A stretch of DNA of 64,000 nucleotides from UBA11574 sp963752565 (GCA_963752565.1 CAVVZC010000028.1:62001-126000), one strand, 5' to 3'; shown: positions 17,737-26,244, counted from the first letter of the stretch. Notes: generated from the sequence alone by a model not told the origin. Made by a program: numbers and translations.

Positions 17737-17925
17737 ATGACCAAGCTAAGGAAAAAAGAAAAACTTGATGCCAAAGAAGAGTTAAAAATATTTGGCCCGG
17801 CGATGGTGATTGCAATTGTCGGATTTGTGGTGGCATATCAGTTTGTTGCTCCTGCTGCTCCCCGGAACATTTCAATTGGCACCGGTTCTCCGAAAGGCGC
17901 TAATGCCGCTAAATTTTCAAAATAA
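17737..17925 (+). pseudogene. N-terminal fragment of a TAXI-family TRAP solute-binding protein
   Basis: 62 residues: a basic N-terminus, one membrane segment (FGPAMVIAIVGFVVAYQFVA) and the start of the mature domain PRNISIGTGSPKGA, which is the conserved beginning of TAXI-type TRAP transporter binding proteins (normally about 320 residues or more). After KGA the homology stops and a stop codon follows eight residues later. The phosphodiesterase gene begins in the same stretch, so the rest of the gene appears to have been deleted at this junction. Confidence 0.7.
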
Positions 17926-18391
17926 GGAGAATGTCGTTGTCGGGGTCATTGCGGACACCCATGGTCTTCTTCTACCGGCGGCGATAAAAGCCCTTAAAGG
18001 CGTTGACCTGATTGTTCATGCCGGAGACGTCGGCAATACCGAAGTTCTGGACGACCTGAAATCCATCGCTCCGTTATTTGCCGTCCGAGGTAATATGGAT
18101 ATGATTGAAGGTCTGAGGGAGCTTCCAGAAACCGAGGTGATCGAAGTCGGTGATGTTCTGCTGTATGCGATTCATGATATCCACAGACTCGATATTGTGC
18201 CGTCGAAAGCTGGTTTTAACGCCGTAATCTTTGGCCATTTACATTGTCCGTCTGTTTCTGAAAAGAAGGGGGTGCTCTTTCTGAATCCCGGTAGTGCCGC
18301 CCAGCCACGCCGTAATTATCCGGCCTCTCTGGCCTTACTCCATTTAAGTGGAAATTCCATAAAGGCACAGATCGTCAACATTGATGAATGA
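17903..18391 (+). CDS. YfcE/MJ0936-family metallophosphoesterase
   Basis: About 160 residues. The dinuclear-metal motifs are present in order: GVIADTHGL, IVHAGDVGN, VRGNMDM, AIHDIH (the usual GH/DH variant), and FGHLHCPSV with FLNPGSAAQPRR. The family hydrolyses phosphodiesters in vitro; the natural substrate is unknown. The start is not clear: the in-frame ATG at 17903 adds nine odd residues before VVVGVIADTHG. A second ATG at 17932, directly after AAGGAG, is one frame off and would read MSLSGVIADTHG if the GGGG run at 17941 had one more G. The 5' end is fused to the truncated TAXI gene. Confidence 0.85.
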   Translation: MPLNFQNKENVVVGVIADTHGLLLPAAIKALKGVDLIVHAGDVGNTEVLDDLKSIAPLFAVRGNMDMIEGLRELPETEVIEVGDVLLYAIHDIHRLDIVPSKAGFNAVIFGHLHCPSVSEKKGVLFLNPGSAAQPRRNYPASLALLHLSGNSIKAQIVNIDE

Positions 18392-18603
18392 TCGTTGTGA
18401 CCCGGAAGCGATGTCCATGGGGTTGCAGAGACGTTGGGGCATAAATTGAGACGATACCGCTTTGCTAAAAAATTGCGAGTGATTCTCTCGAGTCTATGGA
18501 GTCGGGGACGGGCTATCCTGAGATCGTGAAACAATATGAACGTCTCTTTGTGGAAACGGGTTTATTCATGTTGAGTTTCTGAATTGTTCCGGGCAAATAA
18601 AAA

Positions 18604-18632
18604 GCCCCTAAAGTGGGTTAAACTATAGGGGC
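18604..18632. terminator. Hairpin between converging genes
   Basis: GCCCCTA (18604-18610) and TAGGGGC (18626-18632) form a perfect 7-bp stem. On the minus strand it is followed by TTTTTATTTG, so it fits a terminator for the 18665-18907 gene. Confidence 0.6.
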
Positions 18633-18664
18633 AATACTACTGCAAAAGTGATGTTAATATCATT

Positions 18665-18907
18665 TTATGGTTCGTTTAAGGCCTGTAAATTATCTTGTGT
18701 TTTCTGTTTTGATGCAGAATGTTCCGGTATGGACTCATCGTCTGACTTGACTACAGTTTCATTTATAAGAACTGCCGAAGCGAAAGTAGCTGCAATGATT
18801 GCTCCAAGAGCTGCAATACCTACGAACGCATTGGCTGGGGGAACTGTGGCAAATGAAAAAAGCATAATGGTCGCAACAATTAATACCAAACTTTTTTGAT
18901 TTCTCAT
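18665..18907 (-). CDS. Small secreted or membrane protein of unknown function
   Basis: 80 residues from an ATG at 18907 preceded by AGGAGGT at ideal distance. The N-terminus is a signal peptide (MRNQKSLVLIVATIMLFSF, cleavage probably after ANA), followed by a second hydrophobic Ala-rich segment (GIAALGAIIAATFASAVLI) and a polar tail. It resembles many small exported proteins but I recognise no family. A single gene with its own terminator. Confidence 0.7.
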   Translation of the reverse strand: MRNQKSLVLIVATIMLFSFATVPPANAFVGIAALGAIIAATFASAVLINETVVKSDDESIPEHSASKQKTQDNLQALNEP

Positions 18908-19299
18908 AGTTGCACCTCCTATACTTTGATGTGTTTTAAATTTCTCTGAAAAAGGTACTCCAAAAAGGCAATAAACCGCGAAAGTCAAAGAAACCAGATT
19001 AATAACAGCTAAAAATTTTGTCCAACTTATTTAACAAGATAGTGCCACAAAGTGACATGTCAAGTATTTTTTTGTCCGCTAATTTAAGGAAAAAGTGTCA
19101 GACGGCAGCTTGTTTATTTTCTTGTTCGGAGCACAAGGGCTCGTCAACCTCAGGTACAGAATCTGATTCATCAAGCCCCGGAAAGAAAATACTTAATAAC
19201 TAAATTTTATCACATTCTGTCACATTTTTTTGAAAGGGTTGGGCTGTATTGGTTCTACCCCTTCCCACCGATTCAGCCCATCAATTCATGCTACAAAGC
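18908..19299. other. Non-coding gap
   Basis: About 390 bases with no supportable gene. It contains the upstream region of the small exported protein on the minus strand and AT-rich sequence of no recognised type. Confidence 0.3.
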
Positions 19300-19690
19300 G
19301 TAATAATCGGGCGATACTCCAGTTAGAATCCGCATGGAAGAAAGCGAGCGACCGTATCCTCGAGAGCGAGGGGCGTCGCTTTTTCGCGACGACTGGACCG
19401 ATTCCCAGGTATCGGTGTTGGACACGGTGGTCGACATGCACAAAATGGACATCGGCGACACCATCCGGTTCAATATCCAGGGGGTTTCGCTAAAGGCCAG
19501 AATTTCGAGCTCCGACCGGATTTATTTCGTGTTTGAAGAGAAGACCTTAAAATCAGCGCCCCAGACGTTATTTACCGCCCTGCGGGTAGAAAAGCACGGA
19601 TCGGTCTGCTGCAAAGCCGTATCGTGAAAATGTTTCCAATGTCAGTGTCATCGACCTCATCATCAAAGGGTTTGTATCCTGAGTCCGGCG
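19300..19690 (+). pseudogene. Remnant of a YbbP-type ABC transporter permease
   Basis: An open stretch from about 19334 encodes SERPYPRERGASLFRDDWTD, then VVDMHKMDIGDTIRFNIQGV, LKARISS and FVFEEKTLKSAPQTLF, which match the periplasmic part of the FtsX-like permease encoded beside tesA in many bacteria (ybbA-ybbP-tesA). Neither end is present; the normal protein is about 800 residues. The 3' part needs one-base corrections (the third frame reads GLLQSRIVKMFP, then NVSVIDLI after adding an A near 19634). Position just upstream of the esterase supports the identification. Confidence 0.6.
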
Positions 19691-19721
19691 GATCGGTTCT
19701 TATACTTTCGATCATCGGGCC

Positions 19722-20420
19722 ATGGACATGAACCTGAGAGTCTATAACAAAAAGATCGGCCAATTTACGACAACCCTCATTATGGTTTTCTTTTTGTATC
19801 TTGCCGGGTGCAGTGGAGAGTCCGCATCAAATGACGCCGCGCCGAAAACGGCGGCGGTAAAACAAACCACCCGAGAAACCATCGTTGCCGTGGGTGACAG
19901 CTTAACGGCCGGTCTCGGTGTGGATGAAAGCGTGGCCTATCCTGCTCAGCTGCAAAGAAAGCTGGCCGACGACGGATATTATTTCAACGTCGTCAATGCG
20001 GGTGTCAGTGGCGAAACCAGCAGCGGAACATTGTCACGCATAGAATGGGTCATTTCGGCCCTGAAACCGGATATCATCATTCTTGAAACCGGTGCCAATG
20101 ACGGCTTGCGGGGGATCGATCCGGATATCTTGAGAAAGAACCTGGATCGGATCGTCTCTTTCATCAAAGCGAACAACATCGAAATGCTCCTTTGCGGCAT
20201 GAAAATGCTCCCCAATATGGGCCCCGAATATTCAAAGGCTTTCACCCGTGTTTATCCGGAAATCGCCCAAAAACACGCCATTCCTCTGATCCCTTTTTTT
20301 CTGGAAGGGGTTGCCGGTGACCCGCGATTCAATCAACCGGATCGATTACATCCCACCGCAAAAGGGTACCGCCGCATTGTCGATCATATCTATCCGTATG
20401 TACTCAATGTGATCAAGTGA
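19722..20420 (+). CDS. tesA: SGNH-fold arylesterase/lysophospholipase L1-like lipoprotein
   Basis: 232 residues. A lipoprotein signal ends at LYLAGC, so the enzyme is probably membrane-anchored, unlike soluble periplasmic TesA. The SGNH blocks are all present: GDSLTAGLGV (nucleophile Ser), NAGVSGETSSGTL (Gly), ILETGANDGLRGI (Asn) and DRLHPTAKGY (Asp/His). It would hydrolyse acyl esters or lysophospholipids at the membrane. It follows the remnant of its usual partner permease ybbP, which suggests that the ABC part of the locus has decayed while the esterase remains. Confidence 0.88.
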   Translation: MDMNLRVYNKKIGQFTTTLIMVFFLYLAGCSGESASNDAAPKTAAVKQTTRETIVAVGDSLTAGLGVDESVAYPAQLQRKLADDGYYFNVVNAGVSGETSSGTLSRIEWVISALKPDIIILETGANDGLRGIDPDILRKNLDRIVSFIKANNIEMLLCGMKMLPNMGPEYSKAFTRVYPEIAQKHAIPLIPFFLEGVAGDPRFNQPDRLHPTAKGYRRIVDHIYPYVLNVIK

Positions 20421-20763
20421 TTTTGAAAGGATTCAAAGGATCAGGACCCCGCCGCTTCGCCAAATCTAAATTTAAACCTCAATTGAGGTTAAAGTTTGAC
20501 ATGGTATTATGATTCGCAACCATTCGTTCTTATTGTCTTTTGTCCATTCGACATTGCCGGCTTTAAACCATTGTCACTGAAAACCTGTAATAAATAGCCT
20601 GTATCACAGCTTATTGTCACTATGTCATCTTTTTATGCGCGAGTTACATTTGGTGTTGACCTGCATCAAACAGACTGATATAAAGTATTTATGGCGTTGC
20701 ATACAAACGTCCATGAAAAGCGCTTGTTATAGGCGTTCAATTCAAACGTTTAGGGGGGAAATT
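20421..20763. other. Non-coding gap
   Basis: 343 bases without a supportable gene. A sequence GTTATAGGCGTTC near 20727 superficially resembles half of an integron attC site, but the partner half is absent. Confidence 0.3.
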
Positions 20764-21114
20764 GTGCTCACAATAGAACAAAGGCGAAAAACAGATAGGA
20801 AGCGACGGGAACGCTGGCGTAAAAGAAAGCTTGCACAGGGTTGCAAGCAGATTCAGCTCATGCTGGCGCCGGAAGCCCAGACAATTTTAGAGCATGAGAA
20901 ATTTCGAACAGGTGAGCCTTACGTCCAAATCATTCACCGTGCAATCCTTGAACTTGATAAGGGCCTTCCAATCACATCTTTTAAAAATAAACCACAGCCC
21001 AAAATCTCAGAAACAAACAAGACACAGAAAAGTGACTCAGGAAAAACAAAGCCACGTTCAAGAATCTCAGATGTAAAAAAGGCAAGTCAACAGGACCAAT
21101 TAAAATTATTCTGA
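20764..21114 (+). CDS. Small basic protein, possible DNA-binding protein
   Basis: 116 residues from a GTG at 20764 preceded by AGGGGGGAAA, the best ribosome site in this open frame (which extends back to 20614). The N-terminus is strongly basic (EQRRKTDRKRRERWRKRKLA). The middle (KQIQLMLAPEAQTILEHEKF, TGEPYVQIIHRAILEL) looks like the strand-helix-helix of ribbon-helix-helix proteins. The C-terminal 45 residues are Lys/Ser/Gln-rich and probably disordered. Function unknown; an accessory-element regulator is possible. Confidence 0.6.
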   Translation: MLTIEQRRKTDRKRRERWRKRKLAQGCKQIQLMLAPEAQTILEHEKFRTGEPYVQIIHRAILELDKGLPITSFKNKPQPKISETNKTQKSDSGKTKPRSRISDVKKASQQDQLKLF

Positions 21115-21125
21115 GGATAAGAAAT

Positions 21126-22259
21126 TTAAGGTTGAACGGATATTGTAACGTCCTGTGTATCACCATCAGTTGTTACAACAAGGAATTGATATTCATTGAT
21201 GGAAGTGTCTGCCAGAAGTTCGTAAATACCAAAATAGCCCAGCGAGTCAATAGGGATTCCGTTTACTGAAATTATTTCATAACCTTCTCTGAGTCCTCCT
21301 TCCCACGCAAAGCCCCCCTCAATGACATAAACAATCTCGCTTGCGTCGTATATGTTAATTTGAAGGCCTATTCTTTGTATGCCGCTTTCCTTGATGTGGC
21401 TATTGTCATAATAGCGGTCAAGTTTGACCACGTTTTCAGAAAACTTAAAGATGGTCAGATACTCCCTGAAGAAAGTGCCTCCAACAGCGGGCCAGCTTCC
21501 TATCTGAACTATTATTTCATCTGGACACGCCATACCTGCACAGTAGTCGGACAATGGCACATATTCGACGATTTCAGAGCCGTTGAAATTGAAAACAACA
21601 GACTCAAAAAGCACTCCTGGATTCTGGTTCAGAGAATCAAACATCAAAGAGGTTATTCTCGTATATGCAGATCCCGTGTCGAGGAGGTTGGGCCCCTGTA
21701 AGATCCCTTCTATCGAAACATCCGTATAAGGTCTGGCAGTTTCGTATTGGAATGGTATCGACACCAGACCGGATGAACCGTTTTCAAAGGTATCGTAAAA
21801 ATAAATCAATTCACTCTTGTAATCAAAGGTGAAATCGAAGTTTTTTAAAAGGTCAACGCCGATTATTCCGTTGAAATATCCATCCTTAGACTGTGTGAAA
21901 GCGGAGTCAGAGGACCATGCCGTGAAGTTATTAAAGCATACGTTGTTTTCAAGACAGAGGGTTGAGATATAAACCTGCCCGTTCGGGTTGCCGAATATTC
22001 CGGCAGGAACGTGGGTTCCTGACGAACCTGTATCCACCAGCATGTCGAGGTTTATTGAGCCGTTTACGACGGCTCGGACAACCAAAAGCGTACCGTGTAC
22101 AAGTTTGACCTCGACAGGTGTATGATTGGCACCCCCCGAGGTGTTCGGGGTGGCCGTATTGTCTCCGCCACTTCCGCAACCACACAGGGACAACACAAAT
22201 AACAAAATCGTAACGGTTATCGAGAGCATTGTTAAAACGTCAATTTTTTGTTTCATCAC
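21126..22259 (-). CDS. Two-lobed aspartyl protease lipoprotein with C-terminal PDZ domain
   Basis: 377 residues. A lipoprotein-type signal (FVLSLCGCGSGG, Cys26 or Cys28) precedes a Gly/Thr/Asn-rich linker. Two catalytic-type motifs are visible: MLVDTGSSGTHV (Asp76) and NLLDTGSAYTRI (Asp194), suggesting a pepsin-like two-lobe arrangement rather than a single retropepsin unit, with FNGIIGVDLLKNFDF between them. The last 90 residues form a PDZ-like domain (GGLREGYEIISVNGIPIDS). It probably acts as a periplasmic, membrane-anchored protease. The ATG at 22259 or the next codon is the start. It is monocistronic and faces the 20764 gene tail to tail. Confidence 0.8.
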   Translation of the reverse strand: MMKQKIDVLTMLSITVTILLFVLSLCGCGSGGDNTATPNTSGGANHTPVEVKLVHGTLLVVRAVVNGSINLDMLVDTGSSGTHVPAGIFGNPNGQVYISTLCLENNVCFNNFTAWSSDSAFTQSKDGYFNGIIGVDLLKNFDFTFDYKSELIYFYDTFENGSSGLVSIPFQYETARPYTDVSIEGILQGPNLLDTGSAYTRITSLMFDSLNQNPGVLFESVVFNFNGSEIVEYVPLSDYCAGMACPDEIIVQIGSWPAVGGTFFREYLTIFKFSENVVKLDRYYDNSHIKESGIQRIGLQINIYDASEIVYVIEGGFAWEGGLREGYEIISVNGIPIDSLGYFGIYELLADTSINEYQFLVVTTDGDTQDVTISVQP

Positions 22260-22684
22260 ATTTAATACGCCTTCCTGTTCTTTTTCCGTTACGTGTTTGC
22301 CATAATCTTTACACCGTAGTTGTCATTGGAGCAACCAAACTTATTCACATGATCAAAAAGCGAAGTTAAAATAAAAATCTCATATGGCGGTAGCGCAAAT
22401 CTTCAATGATGAGGGGTATAAAACTAAGGGATTCAACGAATGGCGGTTAATACGGTTTAGTTGTTCCAAACCAATCTGGATTTAACAGAATCGTAATTCA
22501 GGTTAATATATTAATGACTCGACAGCATGACAAAAGTGTTTCCGAAGCGGAGCGAGGGGAGAGCTTGAACATAATTCAGCTATTGCTCATGATCTTTTGG
22601 GTATGACTCTCGCATGTGCAGGAAGGCCTGAGATAGTCATTTCGATTTTTGACAACTGTCAAATCATCTTCGTCTACCGGCATT
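22260..22684. other. Non-coding gap
   Basis: 425 bases between the protease and the TPR lipoprotein genes. I see no gene, RNA or clear repeat; it must hold the protease promoter on the minus strand. Confidence 0.3.
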
Positions 22685-23371
22685 TTATTTCTTGTTCATG
22701 GAAGATTTGATTTTATACAACAGGTCATCATACTTGTTATTCGCCGGACTTAATTTTACAGCTTCTTTTACATCTATTATTGCACGCTGGAAATCCGCTT
22801 TTTTATACCATACATACGCTCTTCCATAATACGAGGCATCAAATTCGGGATCAATTGATATGGCGCTGCTGAAATCCTCAATCGCTTTATCATAATCTCC
22901 TTTGTTAATCCAAGACCATGCTCTGTTATGATAAATGTCCTTTATATTTTCGTGTTTTGGGATAAGGTGTATGGCATCTGAGTAATCTTTTATTGCATTA
23001 TCAAACTCTTTGTTTTGCTGAAATGCATTTGCTCGCCACTTTAAGACATTGTATTTTCTTTTATTATCTTTCTCGGGGATTAATTCTAATGCTTTTGTAA
23101 ACTGATATGTTGATTCATCATACTGACGTTGCTTATAGTAGGCCATCCCTAAGTTATAATAAACTAAATCATTATCTTTTCCGTATGGTGCCACTTCCAA
23201 AACCTTATTGAAACTATCAATTGATCTATCATACTCCATTTTTTCATAAAAAACTAGACCTTCTTGATAGTACTGGTCAGCATATTTATTGTAACCAGTT
23301 GAACATGATAACAAAAAAAATAAAATGATTGATATAGGGAAAATAAAAAAATATTTAGAAGACTTTTTCAT
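22685..23371 (-). CDS. TPR-repeat lipoprotein
   Basis: 228 residues. The signal IFPISIILFFLLSC is a lipobox, so the protein is lipid-anchored. About five tetratricopeptide repeats follow, for example QEGLVFYEKMEYDRSIDSFN, YYNLGMAYYKQRQYDEST, DNAIKDYSDAIHLIPKH, NRAWSWINKGDYDKAIEDF and YYGRAYVWYKKADFQRAI. TPR lipoproteins usually act as assembly scaffolds at the outer membrane; no partner is visible here. Its base composition is more AT-rich than that of core genes in the window, suggesting transfer. Confidence 0.88.
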   Translation of the reverse strand: MKKSSKYFFIFPISIILFFLLSCSTGYNKYADQYYQEGLVFYEKMEYDRSIDSFNKVLEVAPYGKDNDLVYYNLGMAYYKQRQYDESTYQFTKALELIPEKDNKRKYNVLKWRANAFQQNKEFDNAIKDYSDAIHLIPKHENIKDIYHNRAWSWINKGDYDKAIEDFSSAISIDPEFDASYYGRAYVWYKKADFQRAIIDVKEAVKLSPANNKYDDLLYKIKSSMNKK

Positions 23372-23546
23372 AATTCATAACTCCTCTAGTAAAAAATGTT
23401 AAAAGAAGTAACTTTATCAAAGCGGATGAATCGAAAAGATAAAATTGGATACCAGATACCTAATCGGTTCAATGCATAAACAAAACCCCACCTCTATGAG
23501 AAATGGGGTCATGATAGTCAGTCCATGTCAACCTCTTGATTACAGG

Positions 23547-23690
23547 TTATTCTTTGGCCTTCTTTGCCGACTTATGCAATTTTTTAAGACAGTTTTTATC
23601 TTTACGTACAATGGCACAGATTTTCTGGTTATCAATCTCTCTACAGTTAGCGTGATTATACAGAGGGCATTCTGGGTATTGTTTTGACAT
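23547..23690 (-). CDS. Small Cys-rich protein of unknown function
   Basis: 47 residues: MSKQYPECPLYNHANCREID, then NQKICAIVRKDKNCLKKLHK and a short basic tail. Four cysteines (C8, C16, and two in ICAIVRKDKNC) are spaced as in small metal- or Fe-S-binding proteins, with no signal peptide. Its ATG lies one base after the TAG of the upstream ribbon-helix-helix gene, so the two are probably one transcript. Similar short proteins occur in related genomes as far as I recall, but no function is known to me. Confidence 0.65.
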   Translation of the reverse strand: MSKQYPECPLYNHANCREIDNQKICAIVRKDKNCLKKLHKSAKKAKE

Positions 23691-23691
23691 C

Positions 23692-23832
23692 CTATTTTTT
23701 ACCCTTCTTTTCGTATTTTTTGAGTAGGTCCCGGATGGCTTCTTGAGTAGGTTCAGAGATAGGCGTTTGAGTATCGATGCTAAGATGCTTCAACTCTTTT
23801 AAAATAGCTGGATTGATTCTTGTTGAGAACAT
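23692..23832 (-). CDS. Small ribbon-helix-helix protein, antitoxin-like
   Basis: 46 residues: FSTRINPAILKELKHLSIDT, then PISEPTQEAIRDLLKKYEKK. The pattern of a short beta strand followed by two helices matches ribbon-helix-helix DNA-binding proteins, many of which are antitoxins. It lies immediately upstream of the 47-residue Cys-rich gene. No ordinary toxin is adjacent, so a toxin-antitoxin role would be speculative. Confidence 0.65.
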   Translation of the reverse strand: MFSTRINPAILKELKHLSIDTQTPISEPTQEAIRDLLKKYEKKGKK

Positions 23833-24128
23833 TTTTTTATCCACAAGAAACCTATATCAAAAAAATCATTATTACGAAACATAAAGTTTGACAAACGATA
23901 TGATTTAAAATCTACATGTAAACATAACATCAAGCAAACCCAAAACCGCAGTAAAATGAAAAATCCAATATCAAACATAGCGCTTGAAGGAACCTGCAAC
24001 GGTAATGTTGTGGGAGATTTATTGGTGTGAACCGTGGAAAACCTTCAGGCGCTTTTGTTTTTGAAAGAGATGGAGGTGTTTCTATGATGGTTTTTGTAGA
24101 TCGAGATCGTGACGCAGTTTTCATTTAG
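23833..24128. other. AT-rich gap
   Basis: About 300 bases before the transposase remnant. No gene is supported; an open stretch near 24080-24126 could be more transposon debris. Confidence 0.3.
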
Positions 24129-24272
24129 CTGACGATCGAGGCTTATACACATGCTGCATACGGCCTGTCCAATCCGATAGAATTATTATATTTTGAAAAG
24201 TGGCGGCAGGAATATAATACAGTAAGACCGCATAGCAGCCTTGATTATCGACCGCCGGCACCAGAGACTTAA
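24129..24272 (+). pseudogene. C-terminal remnant of an IS3-family transposase
   Basis: 47 open codons ending ELLYFEKWRQEYNTVRPHSS, then LDYRPPAPET and a stop. The W-x(4)-YN-x-RPHSSL-x-YRPP ending is the hallmark of the rve integrase domain of IS3-type OrfB transposases. The catalytic DDE region, OrfA and any terminal repeats are absent, so only the 3' tail of an old insertion sequence is left. Confidence 0.75.
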
Positions 24273-24428
24273 TGCCTTTACACTTTGATCTTTTTTGGTT
24301 ATCGTTTTCACAGGAAAATATTGCACAAATTCTAACTTGAAATGTGCTACAAAAAGTGGGGGCAGGTCATTTTTTGAAGATTCTTCTGAAAATGAAACAT
24401 AAGACCAATATTTATTTATGATGGGAAA

Positions 24429-25226
24429 ATGATGCTCAAGACGGAACCGTCAACCATACGGATGTTTTTGTTTGTGGGCGGCTTGTTGATATTTTTGATA
24501 TGGGAGCTTTTGGCATCCTACCGTCATGTTACGGTATCAAAACTAAAACGATGGATCATCAACCTCGCCCTTACAGGTTTTAACAACATTATCCTCTTGC
24601 TGTTATTCGCCGCTACAATTACACAGGCCTGTCAATATGTTTCTGTCAATCGACTCGGAATTTTAAATAGTATTGAAATGCCTTACTGGCAAAAAACCCT
24701 GATTACGATAATCATCTTGGATTTCATGTTGTATATATGGCATCTTTTGAACCATGTGGTTCCATTTTTCTGGGACCTTCACCGCGTTCATCATTGCGAC
24801 TTGAACATGGATGTTTCCACGGCAACGCGTTTTCACATTGGTGAGCTTGCAATTTCCAAAGTCATTACTCTCTTTTTGATCCTATTCCTCGGTGTCGATT
24901 TATACGGGCTTTTTCTTTTTGAGACGCTGGTCATTATGGCAACCCAGTTTCATCACAGTTCCCTCAAGATTCCCGTATGGTTTGAAAAAATGTTCTGGAT
25001 TCTTTTTGTTCCGCCGTCCATGCACCGGATTCACCATTCAGTTGTCATAAAGGAGCGGGACTCCAACTATGGGATCATACTTTCCGTCTGGGACCGCATC
25101 CTGGGGACCCTTTTAAAAGATATTAACCAATCCGGAATCCGTATCGGCATGGGAGGATATCAAAAGCAGGAAGAACTGAATTTTCACCATTTGCTGATTA
25201 TGCCTCTTACTCGAAGGGTCAGATAG
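24429..25226 (+). CDS. Fatty acid hydroxylase/sterol desaturase family membrane protein
   Basis: 265 residues with four or five membrane segments. The histidine clusters that bind the di-iron centre are present: HLLNH, HRVHHCDLNMD, HHSSL and HRIHHSVVIKE. The family uses O2 to hydroxylate or desaturate lipid chains, which is notable in a presumed anaerobe. After the last cluster comes YGIILSVWDRILGTL, the usual ending of this family. The start ATG at 24429 gives a normal length; a Met three bases later (MLKTEPS) is equally possible. Substrate unknown. Confidence 0.88.
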   Translation: MMLKTEPSTIRMFLFVGGLLIFLIWELLASYRHVTVSKLKRWIINLALTGFNNIILLLLFAATITQACQYVSVNRLGILNSIEMPYWQKTLITIIILDFMLYIWHLLNHVVPFFWDLHRVHHCDLNMDVSTATRFHIGELAISKVITLFLILFLGVDLYGLFLFETLVIMATQFHHSSLKIPVWFEKMFWILFVPPSMHRIHHSVVIKERDSNYGIILSVWDRILGTLLKDINQSGIRIGMGGYQKQEELNFHHLLIMPLTRRVR

Positions 25227-25401
25227 AACTTAATATCCTCGAAACTTTTCAATAAGTTGCGGTGGCAAGATTTGCGCCATCCGATATATTTTAATGTGGC
25301 CAAAACTAACGACCAAAGGTGTCTAACATTGAGAGGTTGCAAAACTGTATTTATGATGAATCAGGTGAAAATTGAAATAAGACGGTTAAGGAGTCGATGA
25401 T

Positions 25402-26244
25402 ATGCGTTGGAAACAGTTTCTTACACCCGTGAAAAATATTAAAGCCAAAGAGGCCCAGACATTTATTGATGAACATTCGGAAGGGACATATACGCTTCTG
25501 GATGTCCGTCAGCCGGCCGAAAACAAAAAAAGCCGCATTCCCGGATCGAAATTGATACCCGTCGGCGAACTTGCGAACCGATTGGGAGAATTGGATCGCG
25601 GCAAACCCATCATTGCTTACTGAGGGGTCGGAGGGCGAAGCCGTGCCGCTTCGCAATTTCTGTCAGGGCAGGGATTTAAAGAAGTGTATAATCTGAAAGG
25701 GGGGATCAAATCCTGGCAAGGTCATGAAACGTCCGGGCCCGCTGAAATGGGGATGGTTTTGTTAACCGGCCATGAGACATCCGAGGAGGTGATCATTCTT
25801 GCGTATGGCCTGGAGACCGGGCTGAAGGATTTTTATACCCGCATAGACGAAACAACGGATGACCCGGATGTTTCGGAATTGCTCGGCAAGCTGGCAAAAA
25901 TTGAAGATAACCACAGGCAAAGGCTTTTTAATCTCTATGCCTCGCTGGTTCCCGGCACTGTTGATCAACAGTCGATTGAAACCGGTGTCGGATCTGAAAT
26001 TTTGGAAGGCGGGTTTGAGACCGATACCTTTATGGAGCAAAATCGACTCGCCATGCAAACCTCTATCGGTGTTCTCGATGTTGCCATGATGCTGGAAACC
26101 CAGGCAATGGACTTGTACATGCGATACGCGGAGAAAAGTTCTGATGATAAGACAAAGCAGATCTTTTTCGATCTGGCGAACGAAGAAAAGGCCCATTTGA
26201 ATCGCCTCGGGGATTTGATGAACGAAAAGGCCGCAGTCGATTAG
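25402..26244 (+). CDS. Rhodanese-rubrerythrin fusion with UGA at the catalytic cysteine (candidate selenoprotein)
   Basis: ATG at 25402 follows AAGGAG. Residues 1-120 are a rhodanese domain: NIKAKEAQTFIDEH, YTLLDVRQPAE, RIPGSKLIPVGEL, then KPIIAY-UGA-GVGGRSRAASQFL (25621-25623) and GFKEVYNLKGGI. In rhodaneses the residue replaced by UGA is the catalytic Cys that carries the persulfide. The frame stays open for 207 more codons. Residues 125-280 form a ferritin-like domain with paired carboxylate/His motifs (ILAYGLETGLKDFY, IEDNHRQRL, MLETQAMDLYMRY, ANEEKAHLNRL). A SECIS hairpin follows the UGA. Reading UGA as Sec gives one 280-residue protein that may handle sulfur, selenium or peroxide; reading it as stop would leave a useless half-rhodanese. 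Confidence 0.87.
25635..25654 (+). promoter_or_regulatory. Bacterial SECIS hairpin in the rhodanese gene
   Basis: A perfect 7-bp stem, GCGAAGC (25635-25641) with GCTTCGC (25648-25654), closes the six-base loop CGTGCC. The loop starts 18 bases after UGA and has G as its second base, matching the general bacterial SECIS geometry. The candidate in hybC has a similar loop start (CG). Confidence 0.75.

Noticed and set aside
20720..20762. Integron attC-like half site (GTTATAGGCGTTC)
   Set aside because: No matching second half or paired simple sites within the usual distance and no integrase of integron type.
23445..23687. 80-codon plus-strand open frame
   Set aside because: Antisense to the small Cys-rich protein, whose codons and adjoining RHH gene are more convincing.
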